Positions 12,228-22,319 of a DNA stretch of 64,000 nucleotides are shown piece by piece. Numbering within the stretch: position 1 is the stretch's first letter; every line of letters begins with the position of its first letter. This stretch comes from Gyromitra esculenta (Eukaryota; Ascomycota; Pezizomycetes; Pezizales; Discinaceae), in the NCBI GenBank assembly GCA_038503075.1, contig JBCAML010000003.1:682001-746000 (forward strand), read 5' to 3'. The position numbers were made by a program, and so were the translations under genes. Below the pieces are notes generated by a model. That model saw only the letters and a program-made list of their open reading frames with translations. It was not told where the DNA came from and did not search any database.

Positions 12228-12795
12228 ATGTTTGTTTTCTTGGTTTGGTTTGGTCTGGTTTTTTTTTCTTTTTTTGTAATTGTATTTCTAGGGGTAGAAA
12301 AAGAAAAGATAAGACGGACGGAATGGAATGGCATGGAATGGCACTGTTATGATTATTGTAGCGAGATTCTGCTACTTTTGGGTACTAGCTATTGTTACGG
12401 TTGGGAAGTTGAGGGATCGGTGAAATACCCGGGGATTAGGGGGGGTTTGAAAAGGGCTAGGGCGACCAGGCGAGGACTAGGGAAGACTACATGTACACGT
12501 AGGTAGGGAAGGGTGGGAGAGCACGGATGATATATTTTTGTTGGGGTAATGATTAGTTGATGCTACCTGTCCTTTTCCTTTCCCTTTTCGTGTTTTATTC
12601 ATACAATATCACTCGATCAGGTTTACTTTCGTCTAGCTACATGTACCAGTAGTAGTAGGTTGTATTGGCTTGTACCACGAGTATCTACGTATACATGTAG
12701 TTGAAACACCTACCTACATTAAGCAGGTACTAGCACTTCTAGCACTGCTAGCTATAGTCCATCTCAGCGAAGTACATACATAACCTACTGTCCCG

Positions 12796-12830
12796 TGCCT
12801 GGCTGCCTGGCTGCCTGGCTGCCTGCCTGG
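12796..12830. repeat. Short tandem repeat, GCCTGGCT units
   Basis: About four imperfect copies of an 8-bp unit (TGCCTGGC) in a row, read directly in the sequence. It is a microsatellite-like tract with no visible coding role. Confidence 0.75.
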
Positions 12831-12929
12831 ACTGCATGTAGACATACATTCAGACACTATATGTAGGTACGTATGATGCGACTGCTAGAGCTGCCTGTGG
12901 AGGAGACTGGAAGGGGTATACATGTATCT

Positions 12930-13064
12930 ACTCGGGGCAGGCATGAAGAACCTGAACATAGCATTTGCTGGTAACGGTTTTTGATTCGCCCCCAGCTAGC
13001 ACATCGACGGATTGGTTGGCCAACTCGCACTTGCATGTTCAGGTTCTTCATGCCTGACCCGAGT
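12930..13064. repeat. Near-perfect 30-bp inverted repeat with 75-nt spacer
   Basis: Arms 12930-12959 and 13035-13064 are reverse complements at 29 of 30 positions (core GGCATGAAGAACCTGAACAT). The 75-nt spacer has no similarity to the arms. Weaker complementarity seems to extend outward into the flanking TATACATG/GTATATAT sequence. A transcript would fold into a long hairpin. It may be a small foldback or MITE-like element, or a hairpin RNA source. Confidence 0.8.
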
Positions 13065-14444
13065 ATATATGCGTACCTACGTAGACGAGATATACATATA
13101 CACACACACACACACGCTGTGTAGTAGTACTGCTAATTCTGGGAATAATTCCAGTGACGGGCGGGACCACGGAAACTAGCTCTCTTTCGTATGTTATTTC
13201 GTAATTGAATTTGAGTGATAATCAGAAAACCCCCCCCCGCCCCGTAACGCCGGCCGCTGTGAAGGGTTTTGGGAAGAAAAAAAGTTACCGCTTCAGGATC
13301 TTTCTCGGCTGGGTTTACACTGAGGTGATTCTGCTATCCACATTCGTGATGGATTAAGCTGGAGAGCTTTTGTGATTGTCTTAACACAGTCGCGATCAGA
13401 CAGGGAACTGGATGTTCCTTTTTTTTTTTTTGGAAAAGGTCGAGTCTAACTGTACATGTAGCTACAAAAACGCAGTGTTTCAAGGAGCATACATTGAAGA
13501 TTACATGTAGTTCTAAAAGCTCAATGATACATGTACTATCTACGAGATCGTACATTACTCGAGCGGATCACTCTTGCTCGATGTCAACTACACCATTACA
13601 TGTACATAACTTACTGGGTTTTCGCTGACCACCGCTCATTTATAGTGAAGCTTGGCAGACGAAACTTATGTAGAGGATCACTCGATATGCCAAGAGCTTC
13701 TCGCCAAGCCCCCTGGAATCAGGTGAAGGGATAGCAAGAGTCTATTGCACTTACGTAGACCTCATACCGCTAGTTTCAGACCCTCGGTATTCTCTTATCC
13801 GAGCCAGCCCAACCACCACTCGACATTGTCTTGAACTTTTATCCCAGAGAGTCTGCAGTGAGGTCCAGTCCGACGCCCAACGCAAGAGACGTTTCTTTGT
13901 GTTCCGTGCAGTTTTGAGGTAGGTCGCTCTCGTCCTTGTTTTGAAACTACACGTATCTTCTACGCCCAACTCACTAGCTTTAATCAGCTCCCCAGCTTAA
14001 TCTTTTTGACATACGCAAAACACCAAGTACCCAATTACATACATGCTTTCCAGCTAATCTACTTTCGACCCTTGGGACGATTATAGACTATTAACGTGGT
14101 AAATATCCAAGGTGCTCGAAAACTAGTGAGCGGAGAGCAGCGGTAGTAGTCACGTTCTGTCGCCGGATAGTCACGTGTCGAGTATAAAATCACAAAAAGT
14201 CACTCGAGGCTTGGCCAAACAGATTCCCGCATGTATAGATTTTTTATTTCATCACTCCTAAATACATGTAGCCTGACATGTTCCCTTCCGATATGGTAGC
14301 ACCATCGAATAGCGCTACCTATTTTTGAACCCCCCATACCACTTCCTATCCAAACAAATCAAACAAAGGAAGAAGAGAAAAAAAAACACCCTCTTCGACA
14401 CAGTATATATCAAACTACATACCGATGCGTACATCCGAACGCTT

Positions 14445-15870
14445 TTAATAGGTCGAGTTGAGATCACCGAACTTGATGTTGGAGTAGGTAACAGAGGCGT
14501 TGGGGCTCTGAGACTCAACATCAGCGGGGACACCGGAGGTAGTGGCGCAAGGTCCACGCTTGACACCGGGCGAGGTGGTGGGCTTGTCAAGAGGATAGCT
14601 GCTGTCGAGCCAGAGCATGTTGGCCGCATGGTCGTCCCAGATACTCAAAGCCAAAACCATACCCTTGTCGAAAGCCGTGCCCATCTTGGTGAGGCCACCC
14701 TTGGCGGAGAAAGAGTTGGTGTCTCCGAAAGCGGTCTTTTGCGCGCTGCAGAACGCATTGGTGATGGAATCCTGTGCAGTCATGCCGGCGATGTTGGTCT
14801 TGGAGTTCTGGATGACCTTTCCGCCCTGGACGTAGATGCGGCGGATCTCGGTGAGGGCTCCGGTGGCGGTTCCGTCGGCGGTAATGAACTGGGTAACGAC
14901 CGTGAACTTGCTCTTGGTGTTGACAATCATGCCGGATCCCAAGAATGTCTGGTTGCCCATGCGGTAAGAGTTGAAATCACATCCGTCCTTGTCGCAGATA
15001 CCGTTGGCTCTGTCGCTGCCGTCACCGCACTGGGTGCCATCGCAGCGGGTTGGGCCACTGGAAGTGCAAGGGTGGGGGGTGTAGGCAGCAGCGTTGATAT
15101 TGGCTTCCCAGATATCCATCTCGTCACAGCAAGTTCCGTATCTACCAGCTCCGGCATTGACGTCGTTGGAGGACGGGGTCCAGTTGAGCATGTTGGCCTA
15201 CGGAAGTAACGAATTAATAATGTGCAATCCCAATAAAACAAGATAGGGTATATACCTCGCCGTTGATGAACTTCATGTCGTGGGGGCACTGGGCGTCGCA
15301 ATAACCAGTTCCGTATTTGGCACCAGCCTTGTTGGTGGAGTACTTGGCCATACCACCATCGGCGTCCATCTGGGAGAAGTAAAGGGCACCGTTAAGACCA
15401 CAAGGAAGGTTGGAAACATCGACGTCGAAGGTGAACTCCTGGTTCTTGAGCTTGAATAGCTGGTAGGTGGTGGGGTTGGCCAGGAGGTAGACACGAGATC
15501 CGACATTGGTATTGGCACCCTTTGTAACGAACTTAAGGGTGAGGGCATTGCCAGAGGTGGTAATACCATAGGTGCCAGAATAATCAGCACCGTCCAAAGC
15601 ACAGTTCTTGGCACAGGTCGCCGGGTCAGGGCAGAGAGATGAATCCCAAGTGTTGCCGGTATAACAGTTGGTGTACCCGGTGGTAGTGTGCAACCAACGC
15701 CAATTCGCATCAAGCACGATGGAAGTGGATTGAGTTACACATCCGCCGCTCTTGGTACATTTCTGTGTGCTGAGACTGGGATGGGTTTCCGCCGTGTTTG
15801 TGCCTACCTGCTGGCCGCTGACGGCAGCGAAGAAGAGAGAGAGCGAGGCGAGTGAAAGTGCACGGTACAT
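14445..15870 (-). CDS. Secreted GH7 cellobiohydrolase (CBH1 type), no cellulose-binding module
   Basis: Two exons, 15870-15256 and 15197-14445, with a 58-nt intron; splicing gives FINGE-ANMLNW, as in GH7 enzymes. 455 residues. A signal peptide (about 1-18, [19 protein letters not shown]) precedes the mature start [14 protein letters not shown]. The catalytic signature [11 protein letters not shown] gives nucleophile Glu231, Asp233 and acid/base Glu236. Many conserved cysteines are present. GH7 enzymes release cellobiose from the reducing ends of cellulose chains; the family also holds endoglucanases, but the length and loop content favour a cellobiohydrolase. The protein stops at DLNSTY without the Ser/Thr linker and CBM1 found in many homologues. 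A stretched TATA tract lies 75 bp upstream of the ATG. I chose ATG 15870, since an upstream in-frame Met at 15978 would bury the signal peptide. Confidence 0.95.
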
Positions 15871-15944
15871 GGCGAACTGATATCGATGGATAGACAGGCC
15901 GATGAGTGGATGAGGATTGAGCTTGAGGGGGAAGGGTGGAGCTC

Positions 15945-15952
15945 TATATATA
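15945..15952 (-). promoter_or_regulatory. TATA box of the cellobiohydrolase gene
   Basis: TATATATA lies 75 bp upstream of the ATG at 15870, at the usual distance for a strongly regulated fungal gene. The assignment rests on position and sequence only. Confidence 0.6.
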
Positions 15953-16200
15953 CGTTGAAGAACCGTATTCAGCTTCACCAGAAAATACTAGAGCACATTG
16001 ATAGTACCACAGTGCATAGCAACTTCGATGCTATTTGCCCAAAACGTAATCCGAGATTAATCGACGAGCCCGTGGGCGCCGTCGGCGGTGCCATTTCTGG
16101 CATCGGCTTGACGGCCGACGGAACCGTATATACATCGAGCGTCGGCGCTGTACAAGGTGAGAGGGAAAAAAACCCTGCATTCGTGTACGTTCCCCATACA

Positions 16201-16545
16201 TTGCATATAGCTGATCATCAGGGCGTAGAAAACGAAAATCTTCTTCAGCTTAAGCTTCTACAGGGATTAGGAAGATACCAATCTGCTCCCCCAGTATTAA
16301 TATATTTCTATTGCATAAAGCTGATCAGGGCCGTAGGAAACATACGACCGAAAATCTCCTCCACCTTAGACTTGTGAGGATAACAATCCGTTTCCCTCAA
16401 TATTAATTTATTATCTCCACTACAGATAGCTGTTCTAGGCGTAGGAAAATATACGAAACGAGTGTTCATCTTCAGCTTAGGCTTTTGGTTGGGGATTAAG
16501 GATATCAATCCGTTTCCCCACTGTTAATTTATTTATTTATTTCCC
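16201..16545. repeat. Three degenerate tandem copies of an about 110-bp unit
   Basis: Units start near 16201, 16311 and 16421. Each runs through an AGCTGATCA/AGCTGTTCT block, then GGCGTAGGAAA-like, CTTCAGCTTA-like, GATA(C/A)CAATC and finally a run TATTAATTTATT. Copies differ by many substitutions and small indels, so the duplication is old. The repeat lies upstream of the cellobiohydrolase gene, about 330 bp beyond its ATG. Confidence 0.7.
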
Positions 16546-16583
16546 CTTCAGATTAGTATTCATTTCCCGAGTACATACGTTCT

Positions 16584-16653
16584 CTGAGCAAGGTTCCGGT
16601 CCCTGAGCAAGATTCTGTTCCTGATCAAGATGCGGTCCCTGAGCAAGATGATG
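16584..16653. repeat. Four copies of an 18-19 bp tandem repeat
   Basis: CTGAGCAAG (once CTGATCAAG) begins at 16584, 16603, 16621 and 16639, spaced 19, 18 and 18 bp. In one frame the last copies read as a hexapeptide repeat PEQDxV, but a stop lies just upstream and there is no start codon, so I treat it as non-coding or as a relic. Confidence 0.7.
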
Positions 16654-16682
16654 TGTTTTTTTTCAAAATTTATCCATATGCG

Positions 16683-16757
16683 CCTACTACTACTACTACT
16701 TGCTTTACCCTACACCTACTAGAAAAAGAAAAAGAAAAAGAAAAAAAAGAAGAAAAA
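16683..16757. repeat. Microsatellites (CTA)n and (GAAAAA)n
   Basis: A run of about six CTA triplets is followed, after a short gap, by about five GAAAAA units. Both are read directly from the sequence. Confidence 0.8.
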
Positions 16758-19700
16758 TCTGTTACGGTAAACCCGGGTAGTAACGATCTTAAACTCACCC
16801 TCGTAGCCTATGGTGCTCACTAATACTTTAACATTCGTGGCCTACTATATAGTATCCCTCTTTATAAAAAATTTACAGTGTGAAAAAAATTAGTTGTGTT
16901 GATCATGAATATCTACTGCGAGTTGTGGCCTAGGTTGAAAATTGATTGCTACCCAATTTTTACTCGACTCCGTCATAACCAGCTCTTCCTTTATTGCATG
17001 TAGCTAGGAATCAAGCTCTCTCCATATCCGCTTCGTTGGCCCCGCGGTCCGCAATACATTAAGAATGCATACGATAGGGCATGCGGGGTACTACCGGCGG
17101 CGAGATAATGTGGAGAAAACGGGGTCAGGAATCAGAAACGTAAAGCCGTGCAAAAGGCACCACCACTACAGCCAAGTTTAAACTGCACAGCAAAGGAAGG
17201 GTGGGCAGGCAAAAAGGGGCAAAAAAAAAAACAGAAGGCAAACGGAAAGGGGAGGGGAGAAAGGGGACGGATGATTTACAACTCGTGCAGAAGAACGTAT
17301 GTTACACTGAATATTAATACAAATGCCACTGACCGAAAGAAAGTTAAAGTGCCATTCGCATCCCATCGCCACTCCTGTAGATCAACGATCTCCCCACCCC
17401 TCTAATCGTTTAAAAAAAATCTCCTTCTGCTCCTTCTACTCCTTCTGCTCCTTCTGTTGCAGACCAAGATAGCACTTACAACGGGGGGGACGGAGCCTCA
17501 CTCCGTCGCTAATCAATATTATTGCCATGACTATTGCTTGTTTTTGTTTATTACCATTCTACATTATGATCAGATTCACCGATGAATGTTGTGGCTGCAG
17601 ATCATCGTCAGTCACGTTGGCTTCTAGTGACCGGGGGGGTTTGCATGAGGGGATTCTTCCTCTAAATGGACAAATTCCCCTTAGAGGAGGGGGGGGAACG
17701 TGCATCGGTATTCTCAGTGGCCCGGTAAACCGTAACTACATGTATCTCGGTCTTTATGAAAGCGATATATAGGAAATACCTTAATTGAGTGGTAAGAGAA
17801 TTCGAACCGGGAAAGGGCACCACAGCTGCCTATTATCTTGGCCGAAAAGGATCTATCTGCCTGGGCTGGACCCGGGGGGGGGGAAGTATTGGTAATTTCT
17901 GCAAGCCCTGAGAGGTCGGATGAACGTTGTTAGGGCTTTAGAGCGAGTGTTAGAAAATTTCAGGATTTACTAGGAACATTTATCTCCTACCACATGTACC
18001 GATAGCGATTTGTGAAGCTGGGGTTTGGTACGTGACTACCTCTAAGTGTATACTTAGGTACATGAAGTCTCTCATTCCTAACCTCATACTATAAGTCGTT
18101 GAGCCACAGCGATTGAGCTACAAAAGTCGATTTTTTTTTCAATATTGTACGCGCTCGAGCTTTACCCCTCCCATATGCTTGCACTGAAGGTTGCTCCTAT
18201 TATGCAGGATGCTATATATGTACTCCACACTAAACCCTGCTGGTCACACATAGTTTATTCTCAACTTGAGTAACCGTGGGTATAATAATATCAACTATAT
18301 GGTGAGATTGAAGATGCGGTCCGGGTGTGAGCGAGGGGCGCCCCACCCCCAACTTTATATTCAATGCTGGCTCGACTTGGGGGCCCCGCATGGCTGGGCT
18401 GATTTGCTCCTTTTGGCCGAGATAATATTATATAGGATGCGCTTGCCCAGCTATCAAACTTAGAAAGAAAAAAAACAGCACCTCGTAACAGGAGGGGAAA
18501 AAGCGGTTTTTTCTTTCTCCCCCTCTACAGAACACCACCACCGCAACATTAGATCGACACCTTTAGCCGTTAACTAGCCTATAAATCTACAATTGTAATA
18601 AACCTTTTTTCAAAACTGACAGTTGGCAAAATAGAAACCATGGTCGGAGAAAATATAAATATGTAGATCTTGGCAACGGAGCAAATATCGAGAATACGGA
18701 TTGCTGCCGCAGGGATATCCCCGCAAATCGCTACCGTTTGAACGGTTTGGCACTAGCAGAATGGCTTGTGTGGAGAAACCGCTCAAACTAGCCTAACGTG
18801 GCAAAGCTTGTTTCACACGCACCCCCCATCGAGCATAGTGTTGCGTCCCCGCAATGTCGGAGAGCGTTCTTACCCGCCCCGGACAGCCTGCCCAGCCGTC
18901 AGCCACGGATAGCGGAGACGGCACAGGGGGTCAATTTTGGCCAGCCGGCGATTGATCATTGATACAGAGCACAGCACTCGGGTCATGGCTAAAGTATTGG
19001 GCCTTACCCTACTACCATGGATCCGTTCTGCCTATATTTTGCCGCGTCACAGATTCGTGCATACGGCAGTTCTCGTTGACTCGGGACTTGGCAGGATGCC
19101 CCTGGCTGGCCCACGGTTACCCGGCGATATCAACCTCAACGTCTCGTTCTCCCTCCCTCCCTCCCTCCCTCACCTTAAATCCAATCGCTGTCCCTTCCCT
19201 CCCCTCCCCTACCTACTACGTGACGTTCAGAATTCGAGCCCGTGACATGTTTGTGATTTGGATGTTTGAGAGCTCTTGACCTCTGACTCTGGCTGCAGCG
19301 TAGTGGCGCAAACACCTTACTACATGTACCTATTGAGCAAAACGAAAAAAATTAGGCTAATTTGCACGCAATAGGTACGTAGTACTAACATCTGCCTTCT
19401 TACTCTCTCCGCGTACGACGAGGACCACGTGCGTGCCAAAGTGCTACATAGCAGCTGCAGTAGAATCAAGCGTCAACAGATTTTTCAATTCTTACGGGAA
19501 ATACCGATCAGAGACTCCGATTCAGCAGATCTATACATAATTTTTACTCTATCTCTCTTCCGCGAAATTATTGTTTCTACCACCGGGTGGACTTGATTGT
19601 CTCTCTCTCGTCACTCCAATATGTACGGCACTTTTGTTAATTGCATGCTGCGCAGCGCAGTTATGGGATGCCCACACAAAAGAATGACGTGCATTCCCTA

Positions 19701-19974
19701 TTCAGTAAAACGGAGTAATACGCTAAATTTGGCACTATTCGCCGCACCGCACCGTACCGTACGAGACGATGGGGCTATAGGGTGGGTATGCGTACCAGAC
19801 CTGATCGGCTGCGCGCAGATCTCTCCAGACATATTTGCCTTCCAGAATGGGAAAAATTCCCCTCCCCCCCGTGCCAACACACCGGGAGGCGGGCATTCAG
19901 GTTCCCTCTTAAGCTTCACAGGCCCGGTTAGCCCTAACAACTACCCTTTTTTTTATTTTATGAGAACATACGTT

Positions 19975-19992
19975 TATATATATATATATATA
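19975..19992. repeat. (TA)9 microsatellite
   Basis: Nine perfect alternating TA units in the spacer downstream of nothing recognisable. Confidence 0.85.
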
Positions 19993-21428
19993 TCATGCGT
20001 GTGGCGATATTCTTGCGGGACGAGTATTCTTATATCCCGGACTTTTATAGGCCACAACTCACCTATAGCTGACTTCCTGGTTTCTATATTTTGAAAAATT
20101 CAGTGATGCTTCTTACAGACTGCTGTCCCGGCAAATAACTACATGTATAGCTCTTGGGACTGAGGGGAGAGGAAGCACAGATAGTAATGTGTGAGGAGGA
20201 AGATATAGAATGCCAACTAGAAATTATGAAGCTCTAAAGAGTGCTGAAAACGTAGCGCTACGTTCTTTTCTTGCATTTCTGTAAATGTTGATGCTCGCTA
20301 CTGTTTCCCCCGTTACTACTACGTTTTTGTTGCTGTTCTCTTGTCTTATCTTCTCATTGTTACGCATGCCACTGCTGTTCTGCCACAGCTACTCGCTTTG
20401 CCGTTGTCGGTTTATCGATTCGCCTTTGGCTGTAATCAAAACCTAAAAGCCTACACACGTTAAAAAGTGTACCCCATACGTTCTTCCGCCCTTATTCTAA
20501 CTCTTCAGCTATATTGCGGCGTTCGTTTACGTGGCTGGTTTGAATACCTAGCCGCTGAGAAATAAAATGTAGTTAGTGGCACGATAATGAATTTTAGGTT
20601 CGACTGTGGCTGATGCAAAAAACAAACAAACAGATTTCTAAGAATCGAAACCCTAGTTTCTCGACAAGGAAGGTCCTTTAGTGTTTTTCCATGCGAAATA
20701 CTCGTACAATAAGTCTCAAAAAAAAGGGGGGGGTAATTAGATCAAGCAGTTTGTCATAAGGCAGGTATCTGTTGAGGTCTAGATTAAACGTTCCATACGA
20801 AGCTGATTTAAAACTGGACTGACTGCACTCCCTATGGAACGGCGGGGAAATTAAGGCTAATGTACATGTAGTTAATTTCGCCGAAGAGCTGTGATGTTCG
20901 CTAATTGATGTCTATACACACCGAGGGCTAGGGCTTGGACATGCTACGTACATGTAGATATTGTCGATTCGGTGTATAGGGTGGCATCGACAGATGGCAG
21001 GGCACAGTATTAACCCGAAGATGGAGACGGCGTAGAATTGTCGTTCACATTGAGGAAATCTTTCGCTTCGGTTTTCATAGCTACATACTAGCAGCACGAG
21101 TAAGAAAAGGTAACAAGACCCCGAATCTATTCTCAAAATTTCTAGCCCTGAATATGTAGTTTAGATGTGTTTGCGAATAAACGCGAATTGTCGTCGTGAG
21201 GTTAAGCTTTACCGAACATAATGCCAAAGGGTTGGTTGCATGCGAATAAAACAGATCCTTACGTTCCACGATCATAGAACATCCATCCATTCACTGGACC
21301 CAAGCACCAATTTAAAAACTTGGCAAACTTGGCAAGCAACTTGTTAGTTACGTCTTCTCTCCCCCCCTCCCCTCCCCCACACTGAATATACCTACCTATT
21401 CGGACCAAGCACCTCATACCTCACCAGA

Positions 21429-22319
21429 ATGGCGTCTCGTAGACCCAAATCTCCATCATTAATAGAGTCCCACAACGCCCTTCCACTCACTACACTCCGC
21501 AGCGCCTACCTCCGGCCCGAGCCCTCTCTGCACAATGAGACGCATACCGTGACGCTCGAGACATCGTCCTCGATATCGAGCACTGCGTTCAACGCGTGCT
21601 TTGAACTGGTTCGAGATAACATGCAGGATATGTATAGAATCTTGAATGGATGAAAACAGATGATCCGATGTTGACCGGGGGCCCCGGGGGGAGGGGGGGA
21701 CACACGCAGGTACAGGAGAAGCGACATGGGTTGGTCGGCAACTAGGAAGAAGAAAGAGATGAGACATCCCGCAATGCGATTTCTCTTGCTGCGGGCACGA
21801 CCCCCCGGGGCCGAAGGGTCGGCGGAAGGTAAAGACAAGCACGGAGGAGAGGAGGGAGAGGGGACCAAAGAAGACGATGACTGGGTGGACGACGATATAG
21901 AAGAGGAGGATGAAGATGGAGGAGGAGGAGGGATAGTTGGTTTCTTAAGTTTCATGGTCACGGTGGAAGTAGAAGAAGTAATATATTGCTACGAACTTCA
22001 AATTGGCCCCAATAGTCGCGGTTCGGGGCTAGGGAAGCATTTGTTGGGTGTTATGGAGGATTTTGGGCGTGCTGTGGGGGTGGGAAAGGTCATGTTAACC
22101 TGCTTCGTTGAGAATGAGGATGCCAAAAGGTTTTATAACCATAATGGGTAGGCTATCTCTGATCTTGAAGGGCTATGTTCAGATTATTATTTTTTGAAGA
22201 CGGCCGAGATTGATGATGTGGTTAGGTACGAGATGGACGAGATATCACCTGAAACTAGGCGTCTTCGTAATGGTCGGATGAAGCAGCCAAGCTATTATAT
22301 CCTGTCGAAAGTACTTTGA
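21429..22319 (+). CDS. NAT4: N-alpha-acetyltransferase 40 (NAT4/Naa40-like, GNAT fold)
   Basis: Three exons: 21429-21631, 21710-22147 and 22226-22319. Both introns are 78 nt, a multiple of three, and both are closed by in-frame stops if retained. Splicing yields FELVRDNMQDMYRRSDMGWS at the first junction and FYNHNGYEMDEISPETRRLR at the second, the hallmarks of Naa40. 244 residues. The acetyl-CoA motif is RGSGLGKHLL (Q/RxxGxG/A). The family modifies the N-terminal Ser of histones H4 and H2A. An acidic, Gly-rich insertion (around DDDWVDDDIEEEDEDGGGGG) sits between the substrate-binding region and the GNAT core and is not in the compact homologues I know. It is an isolated gene between two large spacers. 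Confidence 0.88.

Larger units (their letters stand above)
12228..14444. other. 2.2-kb spacer rich in TACATGTA and inverted repeats
   Basis: No credible gene. It holds nine of the window's 24 TACATGTA palindromes, a short tandem repeat (GCCTGGCT units, 12796-12830), an inverted repeat of 30 bp (12930-13064) and a CA run (13099-13114). A promoter for WBP1 or the cellobiohydrolase is not expected here, since both genes end at this spacer (convergent), so the motif density is not explained by promoters. Confidence 0.55.
15953..21428. other. 5.5-kb gene-poor spacer
   Basis: No coding sequence I can support. It starts with the upstream region of the cellobiohydrolase gene and ends at the NAT4 promoter. 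Contents seen: three degenerate 110-bp tandem copies (16201-16545), an 18-bp repeat (16584-16653), CTA and GAAAAA microsatellites (16683-16757), a (TA)9 tract (19975-19992), a 16-bp perfect palindrome near 20250, five TACATGTA copies between 17.7 and 21 kb, and many homopolymer runs. Short ORFs here lack homology signals. Confidence 0.5.

Noticed and set aside
17780..17870. tRNA-like segment on the minus strand (GGTTCGAAT loop, GGCA/TGCC stem near 17820-17837)
   Set aside because: A T-loop-like sequence is present, but the T stem and the acceptor stem do not pair and position 33 is not U. At best a degraded tRNA-derived relic.
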